Origin: Cudoniella acicularis | Taxonomy: Eukaryota; Ascomycota; Leotiomycetes; Helotiales; Helotiaceae | Length of the DNA stretch: 63,368 nucleotides | NCBI GenBank assembly: GCA_013054445.1 | Contig: JAAMPI010000119.1 | Coordinates: 1-63,368 of the forward strand | Direction of reading: 5' to 3' | In this document: one piece after another, positions 13,209-24,010 of the stretch | Layout: each line of letters begins with the position of its first letter | Position numbering within the stretch: position 1 is the first letter of the stretch | Notes under the pieces: model-generated | What the model saw: the letters and a program-made list of their open reading frames with translations, nothing else | Told to the model about the DNA's origin: nothing | The model's database searches: none | Program-made: the position numbers and the translations under genes

Positions 13209-13476
13209 GTATATATACTTTCTGGACAGGATTCTGGAGAGGACGACATGACCATGCATTTTGGCGAGTTGGTGTTGGCTTTGTATATTGTTGTGTTGAC
13301 ATGAGAAACATTCATACCTAGAAGTGTTTGGAAAACGAAGATATTGTCACTTGTTGATTCTTCGCTCCCTGTATATCTAATCGTTATTGTGATTATACTC
13401 AACCAACCTTTCGAGGCCCCGTTCTATAAGCATTTCATTTATTTTGTTTCAACTTACAAGTATCTATGTACCCTGA

Positions 13477-14565
13477 TTATAATTTGCTCTGCCCTTCCTG
13501 TGGGACTTTTACCACTACTTTGCCCCAGGTTCCCCTACTACCCAGAGCCTTCAACGCCTCGGGAACACTTTCCAGCCCCACAAACTCCTTGTCTGTAAAC
13601 ACTGTCCCTCTGAATTTCTTCTCTTCAATCAAGTTAAAGAGACCATTCCAAACAACGTCTATCATCTCGGGTTCATTTATCGCATAAGCACCCCAATGCA
13701 GCCCCACGATACTGATATTTTTCAACAGCACCTTATTCAACGCCAATTTCTCAATACTCCCCGCCGCAAACCCAATAACCAACAACCGCCCATTCCACCT
13801 TATACACTTGGTACTCTTATCAATCATGCCCACGGGATCAAACACAATATCAACCCCTCTCCCTTTTGGCGTAAGCTTCTTAACCAACTCGGGCCATTTC
13901 GGATCAGTATAATCAACACCATAATCCGCACCAAAGCTCTTCGCAACCTCCAATTTATGTTTCGTCCCCGCAGTCGCGATAACCGTCGCACCAAATGCTT
14001 TCGCGATTTGCACAGCAGCTAACCCCACCCCTCCGGCCGCAGCATGAACCAGCACTATATCGCCCTCCTTAACACCAGCCCTAGTAACCAATGCACTGTA
14101 CGAAGTCGGCGCGGTGACGAACAACCCCGCTGCTTCGAAGAAACTCCATCCGTTCGGCACGGGCTTCAGAGTCTCCTCTCTCGCTGCCACCTTCGTCGCG
14201 TATCCGCCTTGTGAAGCGCCGAAGACTTTGTCTCCTACTTTGTACTTTGGGGAGCGGTTGGAAGGGAGCGAGGAAGGGACAGAAAGGACGACGCCGGCGA
14301 ATTCGGAGCCGGAGATCCAGGGTAAGGGGGGTTGGTGCTGGTATTTGCCGCGGATTTGGAGGAGGTCGAAGAAGTTCGTTGCGGAGGCGTGGATGCTGAT
14401 TAGGTATTGGTCTTTTTGGGGAACTGGGTCGGGGAGTGTGGTTATTTGGAGGTCAGAGGGGCCCTAATGGTGGTGGTGGTTGTGTTAGAGTAGAATTAGA
14501 TGGATGGAGTTTGGGGTTCGGGAAGAACTTACCTTGACGTATTCTTTGATTTGGATTCCGCGCAT
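13477..14565 (-). CDS. NADPH:quinone oxidoreductase, zeta-crystallin-like (MDR superfamily)
   Basis: Zinc-free medium-chain dehydrogenase/reductase that reduces quinones or enones with NADPH, probably cytosolic. Exon 1 is 14565..14533, a 69-nt GT-AG intron follows, and exon 2 is 14463..13477; phase 0, 339 aa. The start MRGIQIKEYVKG matches the family's short N-terminus. The GroES-like half contains SGSEFAGVV and VGDKVFGAS. The Rossmann half has AAAGGVGLAAVQIAKAFGA and GTKHKLEVAKSFGADYGVDY, which bind NADPH. The cysteine/histidine zinc ligands of alcohol dehydrogenases are not evident. The substrate cannot be told. The 3' end lies 268 bp from that of noxA, tail to tail. Confidence 0.9.
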
Positions 14566-15691
14566 CTTGGAAATTAGATGATTTTGATTGATGCTAATAT
14601 TCGGGTGGTGGAAGCAACTCTGCCTTAATTTATTAATTGTTAACAAGAATTGAGGATGTGAAGAAGGGAGAAGAGAGTTTTGTTAATGGGGGCGAGCTCC
14701 TTAACTTCGCTCGAGATCGCGGGGAGCCGAGGCTGAACAGGGGTACTTCCGAATTGTGATCACGTGCCAAGCCTCCTTTCGAACCCGATCACCAGGGACG
14801 ATTTGACCCAAGTTATCGGTAGGAAGAGAAGAAACTGAGAGACCTTTTCCGATAATAAAAGCTGGGTGGTTGGTTGTGTCTCGAAAGTGGAATTCCCGTG
14901 GCAGAAATATGGGTTTCGGACTCAAATCGTGGCTTGAGAAGGTCGTGGATGATCGTGGAAATGTTGATCCTTCGTATTCTCCATCACGTAGCATGCAGCT
15001 CCATAGCATCTTTAAGCAGCTTTGGATTGCCTTTTGTTGAGCTGTAAGGCATTTATACCTATGGGCTAGAGAAATATTTTGGACATAATTGGTGAAAATA
15101 AAGTACATGTTCATCCAATTCATCAGTCTTCAATCACTCCACTTGGATCCTGGCTTATCGGGTGGATTAAAGCGGCATTCCCATGTCTCAGCCGCGAAGC
15201 TATAGGAGGTCAAGATGCCTTCAAAGCCGTTTCAAGTCGTTCGCATGATCTGTGAAGTGATTATTATCTTTTGAAAAGTCTCAAATCTGCAAGGATCTGG
15301 TTTTAAGCAGGTGTTCCTTTTCGAGGTCCGTTTGGCAATATATAAATGTGAAACAATCATAAATAACCAGGTTTTAATTAATTAGAATTAATGTTATATT
15401 GGAAGATACTTCAATGTACAAGACAGACGCTTGAGTCCATGCTGCACTGGTTGAATAGAGCCTCTTGCATTTGTAGATGTCTGTTAGTGGGGAGATTTTA
15501 GCATGCCGCTTTATTCGACGGGGCTTCAATAACGACAAGGGTGCTGAACGTCATATAGCCGCCTCGTCTTTATCTCAAGTAATCGCAAACAACGCAACTC
15601 TCGCAACTCACTTCCGAAGCTCTTCCTATTGAGCCTTTCTTAGTGTGACTGTCTCCCCAATTCGACATCAGGACGAACACTTCGCAGGATC
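14566..15691. other. Divergent promoter region, oxidoreductase and dsk2
   Basis: About 1.1 kb between two divergently transcribed genes. A 140-codon minus-strand frame at 14.7-15.1 kb resembles nothing and is judged chance. The last 150 bp before dsk2 are pyrimidine-rich (for example the CTCTCGCAACTCAC stretch), as expected for a transcription start region. Confidence 0.5.
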
Positions 15692-17042
15692 ATGGCTTCA
15701 GAGGACACAACCGCGCCAGAGACCGATCCACAGATCTCCTTCAAGGTCAAGACCTCCAGCGATGGCAACCACACTATCACCATGTCGCAGGCGGCAACGG
15801 TGCTCGATCTGAAGACCAGGTTATCGGGCGATGACTATGAGAAGGTGCCAGCCGATAGACAACGACTGATATACTCCGGCCGCGTCATGAAGAACGAGGA
15901 TCCTCTTAGCAAATATAATATCAAGGCTGGCAACACAATACACATGGTGAAGAGCGCACAGAGCAATATCGCTCAGAATCCTGCCAACTCAGCTACTGCA
16001 GCTCCAGCTGGTGGTTCAGCACCTCGAGCAGCTCCAGGAGTTCCTACAAATATGGCCGCGGGGACTGCAAACAACCCACTGGCTGGTTTGACTGGTGCTC
16101 GCTATGCTGGACATATGGCACTTCCAGGAGCGGATATGTTCGGCGCGGATGGTGGAGTAGGTCTCTTATCGAATTTCCAGTAACTATACTGACCAAGGAT
16201 AGATGGGTGCCCCTCCCAGCGAAGAAGCATTCGCACAAATGCTGGATGACCCGAATATGCAACAAACCATCAATGAAGCTCTCAACAACCCCGCTATGAT
16301 CGATATGATGATTCAATCTACCCCAGGTCTTCGCAACAACCCTCACGCACGAGAGATGCTTGCATCACCAGAATTCAGACGTATGATGACAAACCCAGAG
16401 GCTTTGCGCCAAGCAGCACAACTCAGAAGAATGATGGGTGGCGCTGGAGGAGCAGGCGCTTTCCCCGCTCCAGGTGTAACTGATACAACACCCGCTGGTG
16501 CAGCTGGCAGTAACGCTACCCCAAATGCAAACACCCCACCTGTGAACCCATTTCCAATGTTCGCTGGAGCTGGTGCTGGTGCTGGTGCAGCTGGAAACCC
16601 ATTCGCTTCTCTCTTCGGTCAAACCCCAACCCAGACACCACAAGCTCCTGGATCAGCCGGGCAATCTACTCCATCAACCACAGACGCAAGCGCAAACGCA
16701 GCAAATCCCTTCGCATCACTCTTTGGCGGCGCTGGGGGTGCTGGAGGAGCGAACCCATTTGGAATGCAAGGAATGCCTCCTGTGACACCAGAGATGCTTC
16801 AACAATTTAACCAAATGATGCAACAAGCTGGAGGCGGTGGAGGTAATGACCTCTTCGGATTCGGTGCCGCAAACCCAACAAGTCCTCCTCCACCTGCAGA
16901 CACGAGACCACCTGAGGAACGATACGCCGACCAACTTCGCCAATTGAACGATATGGGATTCTTTGATTTCGACCGGAACGTAGAGGCGTTGCGACGCAGT
17001 GGAGGCAGTGTGCAAGGCGCTATTGAGCAATTGTTGAGCTAG
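15692..17042 (+). CDS. dsk2: Ubiquilin-type shuttle protein Dsk2
   Basis: Carries ubiquitinated proteins to the proteasome. Exons 15692..16156 and 16203..17042 flank a 46-nt GT-AG intron; splicing joins FGADGG to MGAPPSEE and gives 434 aa. An N-terminal ubiquitin-like domain spans about residues 14-90 (ISFKVKTSSDGNHTITM, RQRLIYSGRVMKNEDPL). A glycine/alanine/proline-rich linker follows, then an STI1-like region (FAQMLDDPNMQQTINEALNN, MIDMMIQSTPGLRNNP). A second low-complexity stretch rich in NPFASLFG repeats comes next. The C-terminal UBA domain (ERYADQLRQLNDMGFFDFDR, ALRRSGGSVQGAIEQLL) binds ubiquitin. The domain order and length are standard for fungal Dsk2. Confidence 0.96.
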
Positions 17043-18232
17043 TGAGGCAGAAAGACGTTAGAATTGATTAATGAGAGTGAGATCTTAAGGGAGATTACTA
17101 CCTATATGCAGTAGCGAAGCATCATATAATGGAGAGGCATGGATACTGATCTGACACTGCGATTTAGCGTAGTCTGATCAGTGAGGATACACAGTCAGCT
17201 TTATGAAGCGCCCCGCCGCTCCATATCCAGATTTCGGTCAATGGATGTCCACAACCTTAACTTGATTTTTCTACGTGTTCCCCGGGTTTGGTCGATAAGC
17301 CTCGCAGTTGCTGTGATTAGTATTGTATCTCTTTAGATCTCCAGGATGCGAATCCCATGCAGCTAGTCGCAGCTTTTTATTTAATTCCACTTTTTCAAAT
17401 TCAATTTTGCTTCACCCCCCGCAAGCCTGCCTTTCCTACTTGACACATACATTGTACGCAATCATTCGACATCCTTGGAGAGAGCGGAGTTCAGACGTCG
17501 AAATAGTTTATTGCCAATTCTTGAGTCCAGTCAATATGTTGCAATACTTTGTATTTTTTCCTAGGAAATGGATATATTCAAGAAAATAATGCTACCCGTG
17601 TCCAGTTTGATGGCAGTGGCAACAGTACTATGCTAGTTTATGTAGTTCCTAACCTGCAGTGATTGTCTGAGCTTTTGAAAATATGATATTATGCTCAGTC
17701 CAGTATTTTCTTAGCACCGGGGGAAAACGAAAATCCGAAAGAGCTGTTTCGGAAAAGGCAAGATACCCACAATATTATAGTGATCTAGACCAATTAAGTG
17801 GTCTATAGACCTCTCTCTCTTTCTCCCTTTAAATCAATATCCGGTATGTAATTTCCAACCTACGACGCTGAGTGATTTTGCTAGTAAATTGCTACTGTAA
17901 TGTTATTACGTTTTGATGTAGGAGCCCGGCCCTCGGGGAATACCTGACTGAGTTGATTGAATTGATACCCAAAGAATGAAAATTGAAAGTGGGAAGGAAT
18001 GAAACTTTTTTTGTGTAGATGAAGATCTTGGTAGGGAAGAGGCACTTCGGGTTTAGTCGCGAGAATTTTTAAAAGAAGTCATTATTCTGCTGATTATGCT
18101 CTTCTAGGAGAGAGCGACCTGGGCACCTCAAAAATAAGCGCATAGACTAAATCAACGCACACTCCATCGATCAAGCCCCCCCGTCCAACCCCGCTTCCAT
18201 CTCCAACAACTACAACTCCTCACCCCATCCAC
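17043..18232. other. Convergent intergenic region, no gene seen
   Basis: About 1.2 kb, moderately AT-rich, between the 3' ends of dsk2 and the 191-aa unknown. Includes a CT run (CTCTCTCTTTCTCCC) near 17810. A short plus-strand frame at 17.3-17.6 kb has no support. Confidence 0.5.
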
Positions 18233-19001
18233 TCAACTATCCCTCGAAGTATCCTCATCCTCATCACCCTCGCCATTTTCCTCACGCCGAAGCCTCTTCT
18301 CCAAAAGAGTCATGTATTCCTCACCACCTGCTTCCCCCAACTTCTCAAAGCTAACCTGTTCAATCGCTTTTCCATTTTTGAAAGTCTCGAGAGTCTTATT
18401 CTCGAAATCGATGAAGTACGCCCATTCGCAGAAGAGACCGTCTTTGAGGAAGTCAACTGTTGTTATTACCGTTATGTTAGTAATGAATTCAATATTTGCT
18501 GTTATAGTGAAAGATAGCAAAAGGTAGAAGAGAGGCAGTAAGGGGGTGTGTAGGACGTACTGCTCTCAACAAGATGTTTCAAGTTCCCACTCTTAATAGC
18601 CGGAAGTGTCTTATCGAACTGAACCTTTCGAAGCAGACAATACCAATCCTCTAACGCCCGGTTGCTGACCTGCAAATCGGCGAATCCGAGAGAGGAGTAT
18701 CGCTCCTGGAGTTCCTTACTTGGCTTCTCTCCTTCTTTGACCCACTATTTCCATATTTTCAGTTTTGAGGTTTTCAAGAAGTGGGGAATGAGAATAGGAT
18801 GGGATGGGATGGAGGGGGAAAGGGGAGGCTTACGGTAATACCCTCAACGAGCTTCGCCATCTCATCCCATTCTTCAGGCGTGAGACTGAGGATGAACTTG
18901 GCGATTTCGCTGCCGAGACCAGAGGGGTAGGAGTCGAAGTGGTTGTAGGCGCCGTGACGCTTACCTTTGATAATGAGGCCGAGGAGTCCGCGGGTGCCCA
19001 T
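18233..19001 (-). CDS. Conserved-looking 191-aa protein of unknown function
   Basis: Three exons on the minus strand: 19001..18834, 18744..18561, 18456..18233. The GT-AG introns are 89 and 104 nt and all phases close to 191 aa. The N-terminus MGTRGLLGLIIKGKRHGAYN followed by HFDSYPSGLG has a compact globular look with the aromatic YNHFDSYPSG motif. The middle is charged and helical (ELQERYSSLGFADLQVS, LLRKVQFDK), and the C-terminus ends in an acidic tail, GEGDEDEDTSRDS. There is no signal peptide or membrane segment. I do not recognise the family and propose no function. The clean exon structure with family-like sequence in all three exons argues that it is real. Confidence 0.8.
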
Positions 19002-21343
19002 TGTTTTCTTATTTGTGTTGATGAAGAGCAGGGAGGGGAAGGGTATTAAACTTTTCGATTAGATAGAAAGAAAGGTGTTTGATTGAATTTGGATGTGAAA
19101 GTGGAGTGAATTAGGGAGCGAAATTGAAAGTGGAAGAGAAGGAGACGCGTCCAACCCTATTTAACACCGCGTCCCCGAGGGGAAAGAAACGCGCAAACAC
19201 GTGAGTGGCACAGAGCTAATTTATGCAAGGCGTAATTGCGTGACTCATTCGTTTGTCCTACGGTCTCTCTTTGCTGTGTGTGGTGGAGTTGCGGTTGCAT
19301 GCGGGGTAGGTAGTAAGGCAGCAGTACCCCTCCCTTACTTCGCTTGCGGCACCGATATTGATGGAGCAAGTGCTATCTGATGTTGGATCTTTGACTATAT
19401 TTCAAATTGCTAACTTGACCTCTTCTAGATTCGTTCTGAATGGAAATTTTAGATTTTGGAATTGGCGGTCTGTCATTGAGGTGGTTTGTTCGACTTCGCT
19501 GGGGAAAATGACAGGTCGTACACACAGTGTTGTCGGAGCCTTCATTGGCTTAAGCCACCAACAAACAGTTCCTGATTCTCAAGCAACCACTAGCCAACCA
19601 GTTATTTAGGCGAGGATTCCCCTATTTTTTTGGGGGGGGGGGGGCTTCACCACGTGAGAAGGAGTCTCACGCTTTTGAGATGATGTGGGACCACTCGAAC
19701 ACTTCAAATATTTACCACTTCCACAGCTTTAAAATGCTCAAACTCTTCTAATAGAAGAATCTAGAATTCTCTTAATGTAATATTGTCACTGGTTTCAAAA
19801 GGTGATTTGTTGTCGTTAGTATTTTCGTGCTTTTTTAATGTTCGTGTGGCTATCTCTTCGACTGTTATGCGAGCGAACTCGCACAATACACTCGAAAATT
19901 AATAAATAACTGCCAGGTGAAAGTGTGCTGATGAATAGAGAGCCAACATGAGAGAGAGAATAGGCTGTAATAAGCTAAATCTATTTTCTTTCTCGTGATG
20001 TTTCGTGATGTGTCGCAGTAAGATAAATATTTGAAGTGTTTGGAGCAGCTTTGTGGTATTAAGCACTGAACGGTCGAGGAAATAAATATACTTATCTGTT
20101 CTTCCCTAGTCTTTGAACATCAAGAAGGAAACGTGCACGAACATGTCATGTGTTCTCTCTCCAGTAACGTGTGGTAATAGACAGGGACTTATGATACCTA
20201 TATTGGATATCTTCGCTTTTGTAGTCAGTACTCTAAGGGGGTTGGAAGAGTGTTGTGTTGTGTCACAGTAAGCAAGATAATGGATTGCTGCCAACCATTC
20301 CATTGCTGCCGCGCAATCCATCACTGTCAAATACCCAATCGCTCTCACGATACCTGGCCTAATATCAAATGCGTTCCCTCTTCTCACCGCCACCATGATA
20401 TTGCACCCAACCTTTCGTCAGTGATTTTCTTCGAAGTGGGATACATCACAATTCTTGCGTGGTCTAGACGTACAGCTCCTGCTGGCTTTCAAACAGGCAT
20501 TCTGCTGCACACAGCGACCGCAAGAGTCCTTGATGTGCCACGCAATAAAGACGTCTCCCTTTTTATCATAGAATTTAGGTGGTTTCCCGTATTGACTTCC
20601 CACTTATGATACGGCAGAACGATACTCCGTAGTAGCCGACAGATCCTTTCTTGCGTCAATATACCGTGCTGGCAGGTTATCTTCGACCTCTCAGGTTGCT
20701 CGCCTTATCGACAACAACGTGTCACTCACTTACCTCTCAAAAAGCATAATGAGCCATGACTGACGTGTTCACTCTCCAATATCCACGGTAGGAGCATCCC
20801 CGCCCCCTCTCTCTTGTGCCACTCTTGTGTCTCGAGTGCCATGCTGAAACTGCGCCTGCAAGCCTGTTCGAGCTCGTTCGCGGCAAAGATGAAAGAGAGA
20901 CCTGCCACAGCGAAAGTTGCCTATTTCCATGTTTGGTGTTTGGCGCAGGTGGCTGAGGTGATATGAGGTATTCGAAATAAGAATCATCAGGTAAAATTCA
21001 ATCACTTGAAGAAGAGACGAGTCGTTATTAGTTGAATGCCGAGGGAGCCTATATTGGCTACATGTAAATTGGGGATTGCACCAAACTTCGCGCTTTCCCA
21101 CAGAGAGGCCGTGAAGTTATGATTTATATAGTCTTTTTAGTCCAACTTTTCATGCTGTATGGACAAATGCTCTTTTCAGTCACAAAATATCAAAGTTCCA
21201 GTCGTCCAAGTAGTCCATCTTATACAAAATCCAAGCCGCTTAGCTATGTGAGCCAAATAAAATGTCTAGTAATGCAAAATAGGGGTATTATCGAAAATGC
21301 AGAAGGGAAAACCCAAGCCACCGAAGAATCTTCTTGTAACGTC
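19002..21343. other. 2.3 kb intergenic region, no gene recognised
   Basis: Upstream of the 191-aa gene and downstream of the SprT-like gene. It contains a run of 13 G at 19632..19644 after a T-run, and scattered short frames on both strands (20.1-20.6 kb) without family resemblance. No RNA gene or transposon end was seen. Confidence 0.45.
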
Positions 21344-22351
21344 TCAAACGTAATTTTTGGGAGGGCCAACCACATCCGCATAGTGTGGCTCGGGCCTCGG
21401 ACTGTAATTGCAACCCGGATGGTATTGCCCCCTGTCATCTCTCAGCGACTTCCATCTTGGATCGACAGGCTGTATGCTCCGATCTTTACGGAAGTGATCC
21501 AAGTTCGCTTTCATGTTGCAGAGACTGAGGTAGTCCTCGCCAACCCAATTGTCGATTATTTTAGCGATGGTGTGGAAACCATCCGTATGCCCTCCCTCCG
21601 TCCTTGCCTCGAAACCGCATCGGATGAATAAGTAACAATGTACCAGTTCATGCAAGAAAGCTGACAGAAGCAGGCGTCGATCGTAGTTTGTAGATCTTAG
21701 AATAGGCTCTGAGAGCACAACCAAGGTCTCATACCCACTCCGGTCGGCACACCGTCGCAGAGCAGTTTTTCCAATAAGCTCGGTTTGATATCGCTCTTGC
21801 GACGACCATTCCCAGTTGACACGCCCAGCAAGAGCACCACCAAAAAAGATAGAGTCAGAAGTTGTGATGATTCCCAGAAGGGCTTCATCATCAATAATGC
21901 CGTCATCCAATGGATGATCCAATTTGATCAACTTCCGAAGGATACGCTCATGCTTCATCCGTTCTCTTTTCCGGTGGTAGGGCACTTGTCTGAAATGATT
22001 TTCCACCATCCATGCTGCTTCTTGGTCGGTACATAACGTATGGTCGTATTGCTGTTGATATGGTGTATCTGATAAAATCGACTCCCCCGAGGGTGTCCGC
22101 TCCATCGTAATGCTTTGAGCTTTCTCTATAGGGAGGGGGAGGGAAATCGTTGAGCTACTGGGTGTCATCGTCGGTATCGGAAGTTGCTGAAATGCCCGGT
22201 GCGACTGACATGGTGGTGAAGACCGCGATATAATCGAGGACCGTGGGGAACCGCTCTTCGGTCTCCGAAGCACTCGGCCGTGACCACCGTGCCGTTGTCT
22301 GTCGAACGACTTGATGTTTTCCGAACTCGAGTTCTTCAGTAATGCAGCCAT
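21344..22351 (-). CDS. SprT-like zinc metallopeptidase-domain protein
   Basis: Single-exon gene, 335 aa, ATG at 22351. The C-terminal half is a SprT-like (Spartan/wss-type) domain. HELVH at about residues 234-238 gives the two histidines and glutamate of an HExxH zinc site, and GGHTDGFH about 20 residues later supplies the likely third ligand. A substrate-cleft-like stretch, FFGGALAGRVNWEWS, lies upstream. SprT-like proteins cleave DNA-protein crosslinks or act as zinc proteins of unknown substrate. The first about 100 residues are serine/proline-rich and look disordered, which may be a regulatory extension. No SHP box or PIP box could be recognised, so identity with Spartan itself is not claimed. 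Confidence 0.87.
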   Translation of the reverse strand: MAALLKNSSSENIKSFDRQRHGGHGRVLRRPKSGSPRSSIISRSSPPCQSHRAFQQLPIPTMTPSSSTISLPLPIEKAQSITMERTPSGESILSDTPYQQQYDHTLCTDQEAAWMVENHFRQVPYHRKRERMKHERILRKLIKLDHPLDDGIIDDEALLGIITTSDSIFFGGALAGRVNWEWSSQERYQTELIGKTALRRCADRSGYETLVVLSEPILRSTNYDRRLLLSAFLHELVHCYLFIRCGFEARTEGGHTDGFHTIAKIIDNWVGEDYLSLCNMKANLDHFRKDRSIQPVDPRWKSLRDDRGQYHPGCNYSPRPEPHYADVVGPPKNYV

Positions 22352-24010
22352 GAGTGAGGTGACGTGAAAATGCTACACGCAAACCTAGCAAATAACGAGA
22401 ATGGGAAACGGTTGAAAATATTATTTCCTTCAAAACACAAACGACGCTTTTGCTATGATGGAAAAGGTTGAAAGCAGTCATCCATGTTGAGCCGAAAGTG
22501 AGGCTGACAGACGAATGCAGGGCCCGAAACCTAGATTCGATAAACACTGAAAACGGTGCAGAGTGCAGTGTGCAGGTCTCTGGTAAATTGAGTGGAAAGA
22601 AGAGAAGAGTTCGCTGCAACTTGCTTTTTTGGATGGACCGGTGGACCAGTGGACGAGCGTGGGACTTGAGGAGAGCACGAGGCTGACCTCGTTCTAGTCG
22701 TGTACCGGCAGGTCCCCTCCAGGCTCGAACCTCCACGAGGCCACAGTCATCACCATCACCTCCCTACGAGTGCAGGCGTGCAGAACTGCAGCACTGTCCC
22801 AGCGCCGCTGCGGGAGACATCCGCCAGGTAGGTGCTGAGCGCTGACCGCGGGGCGGCGTGGTGGTGGCGAGCGCGCATGATAAGGGGGCGACTATTGAAG
22901 ACACAGAGGCAGATTTGCGGCATGCAAGTCTGTTGCTTGGCTGGGCGGTAGGCGGTGGGCGGTCCGGCCGCTGTCAAACGGTGCCAAATATTGATGCGCG
23001 CGGTGGAGAGTACGAAGTAGTGGTAGAGTGTACTGTACTGTATCAGCTGCGGATGGTGACCATATGCACCGGAGTCAGGATGGGGAGTTGAGTTGAGAAC
23101 GCTGAACTTGTCGAGACTGCAGAGCAGGGGTTGGCTGGTCGGTGGTCAGTGGTCAGTGGTCAGGGGTGGCGGGGGTCAAGGAGTTAAGGAGTTGAAGAGT
23201 TGAGGAGTTGAGGAGTTCCGAAGCACAGGCGAGCTAGTGTCCCAGTTGTTCGCGCTGTGGACGCTGCAGAGCGGTGAAGGCCATGAGGCATCTAGCGAGG
23301 CAACCAACACTAAACTTTAATTTGGTGGTCAGTGCTGGGCCCTGCTGGTCACTGTGCTCGCCCTGTTTTTTTTGGTTGGACGACATCGCTGCGGCTCGGC
23401 CTCCGCGACTCCCACTTCTTCGGACCTCTGAGACCATTGCTCCATGCTCGAAAGAGCTCCCGGAGCGTGTTCGCCCTGGGCTGACTTGCACTCGCAATCG
23501 GCGAGTATAAGACTGCAGATCCGCGCCGGAGTTGTCGTAGACGCTGGACCGCTGGTGCGTGATGCCTGTCGCCTGTGCAGCGCTGTTCTTTACGAAGTGC
23601 CAACTGTCAGGAGTCCCTTAAATACTACCCCACAGCGCCCACTCGTCTTCAAGCAGGCACCGTGTGCCCTGGAGCAAAAGACTCCCTGGTACAAAGCAAC
23701 CCATCTCCCTCCCCAGTCGTTGAAACAGCCTCGTACAAACTGGACCGTCGGCCAACATAAAAGATCTGCTCCGAGGCGACGACAAGAGATCCATCTCCTG
23801 CTTTCATCGACTATTCGCCACATTCACCGAAGGACATCCCAGACGAAGGCTCATTGGCAATTTGATAATAGTGTAAAGCTTTGCGCTTGCTTTGATTGAT
23901 CGGCTGACCGCGACCCGATAGCGTAAATACATGTGTAATTCGTACACGTCGTTCTACAACAAGGCTGCGAGGTGTCTCGGAAAAAGCAACATGGATTTTG
24001 TCCCACTCTT
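22352..24010. other. 1.7 kb intergenic region with simple repeats
   Basis: GC-richer than most intergenic DNA here, with mutually contradictory short frames on both strands. A minisatellite-like stretch lies at 23139-23219. No supported gene. Confidence 0.45.
23139..23219. repeat. Short minisatellite tracts
   Basis: A GGTCAGT-type heptamer is repeated three to four times (GGTGGTCAGTGGTCAGTGG), followed after a short gap by a GAGGAGTT-type unit repeated about five times (AAGGAGTTGAAGAGTTGAGG and onward). Probably neutral slippage DNA. Confidence 0.7.

Noticed and set aside
14701..15123. 140-codon minus-strand frame
   Set aside because: Low-quality sequence with no family resemblance, lying inside a divergent promoter region.
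22155..22736. 193-codon frame overlapping the SprT-like gene
   Set aside because: Same strand but another frame, a shadow of the SprT-like coding region and its leader.
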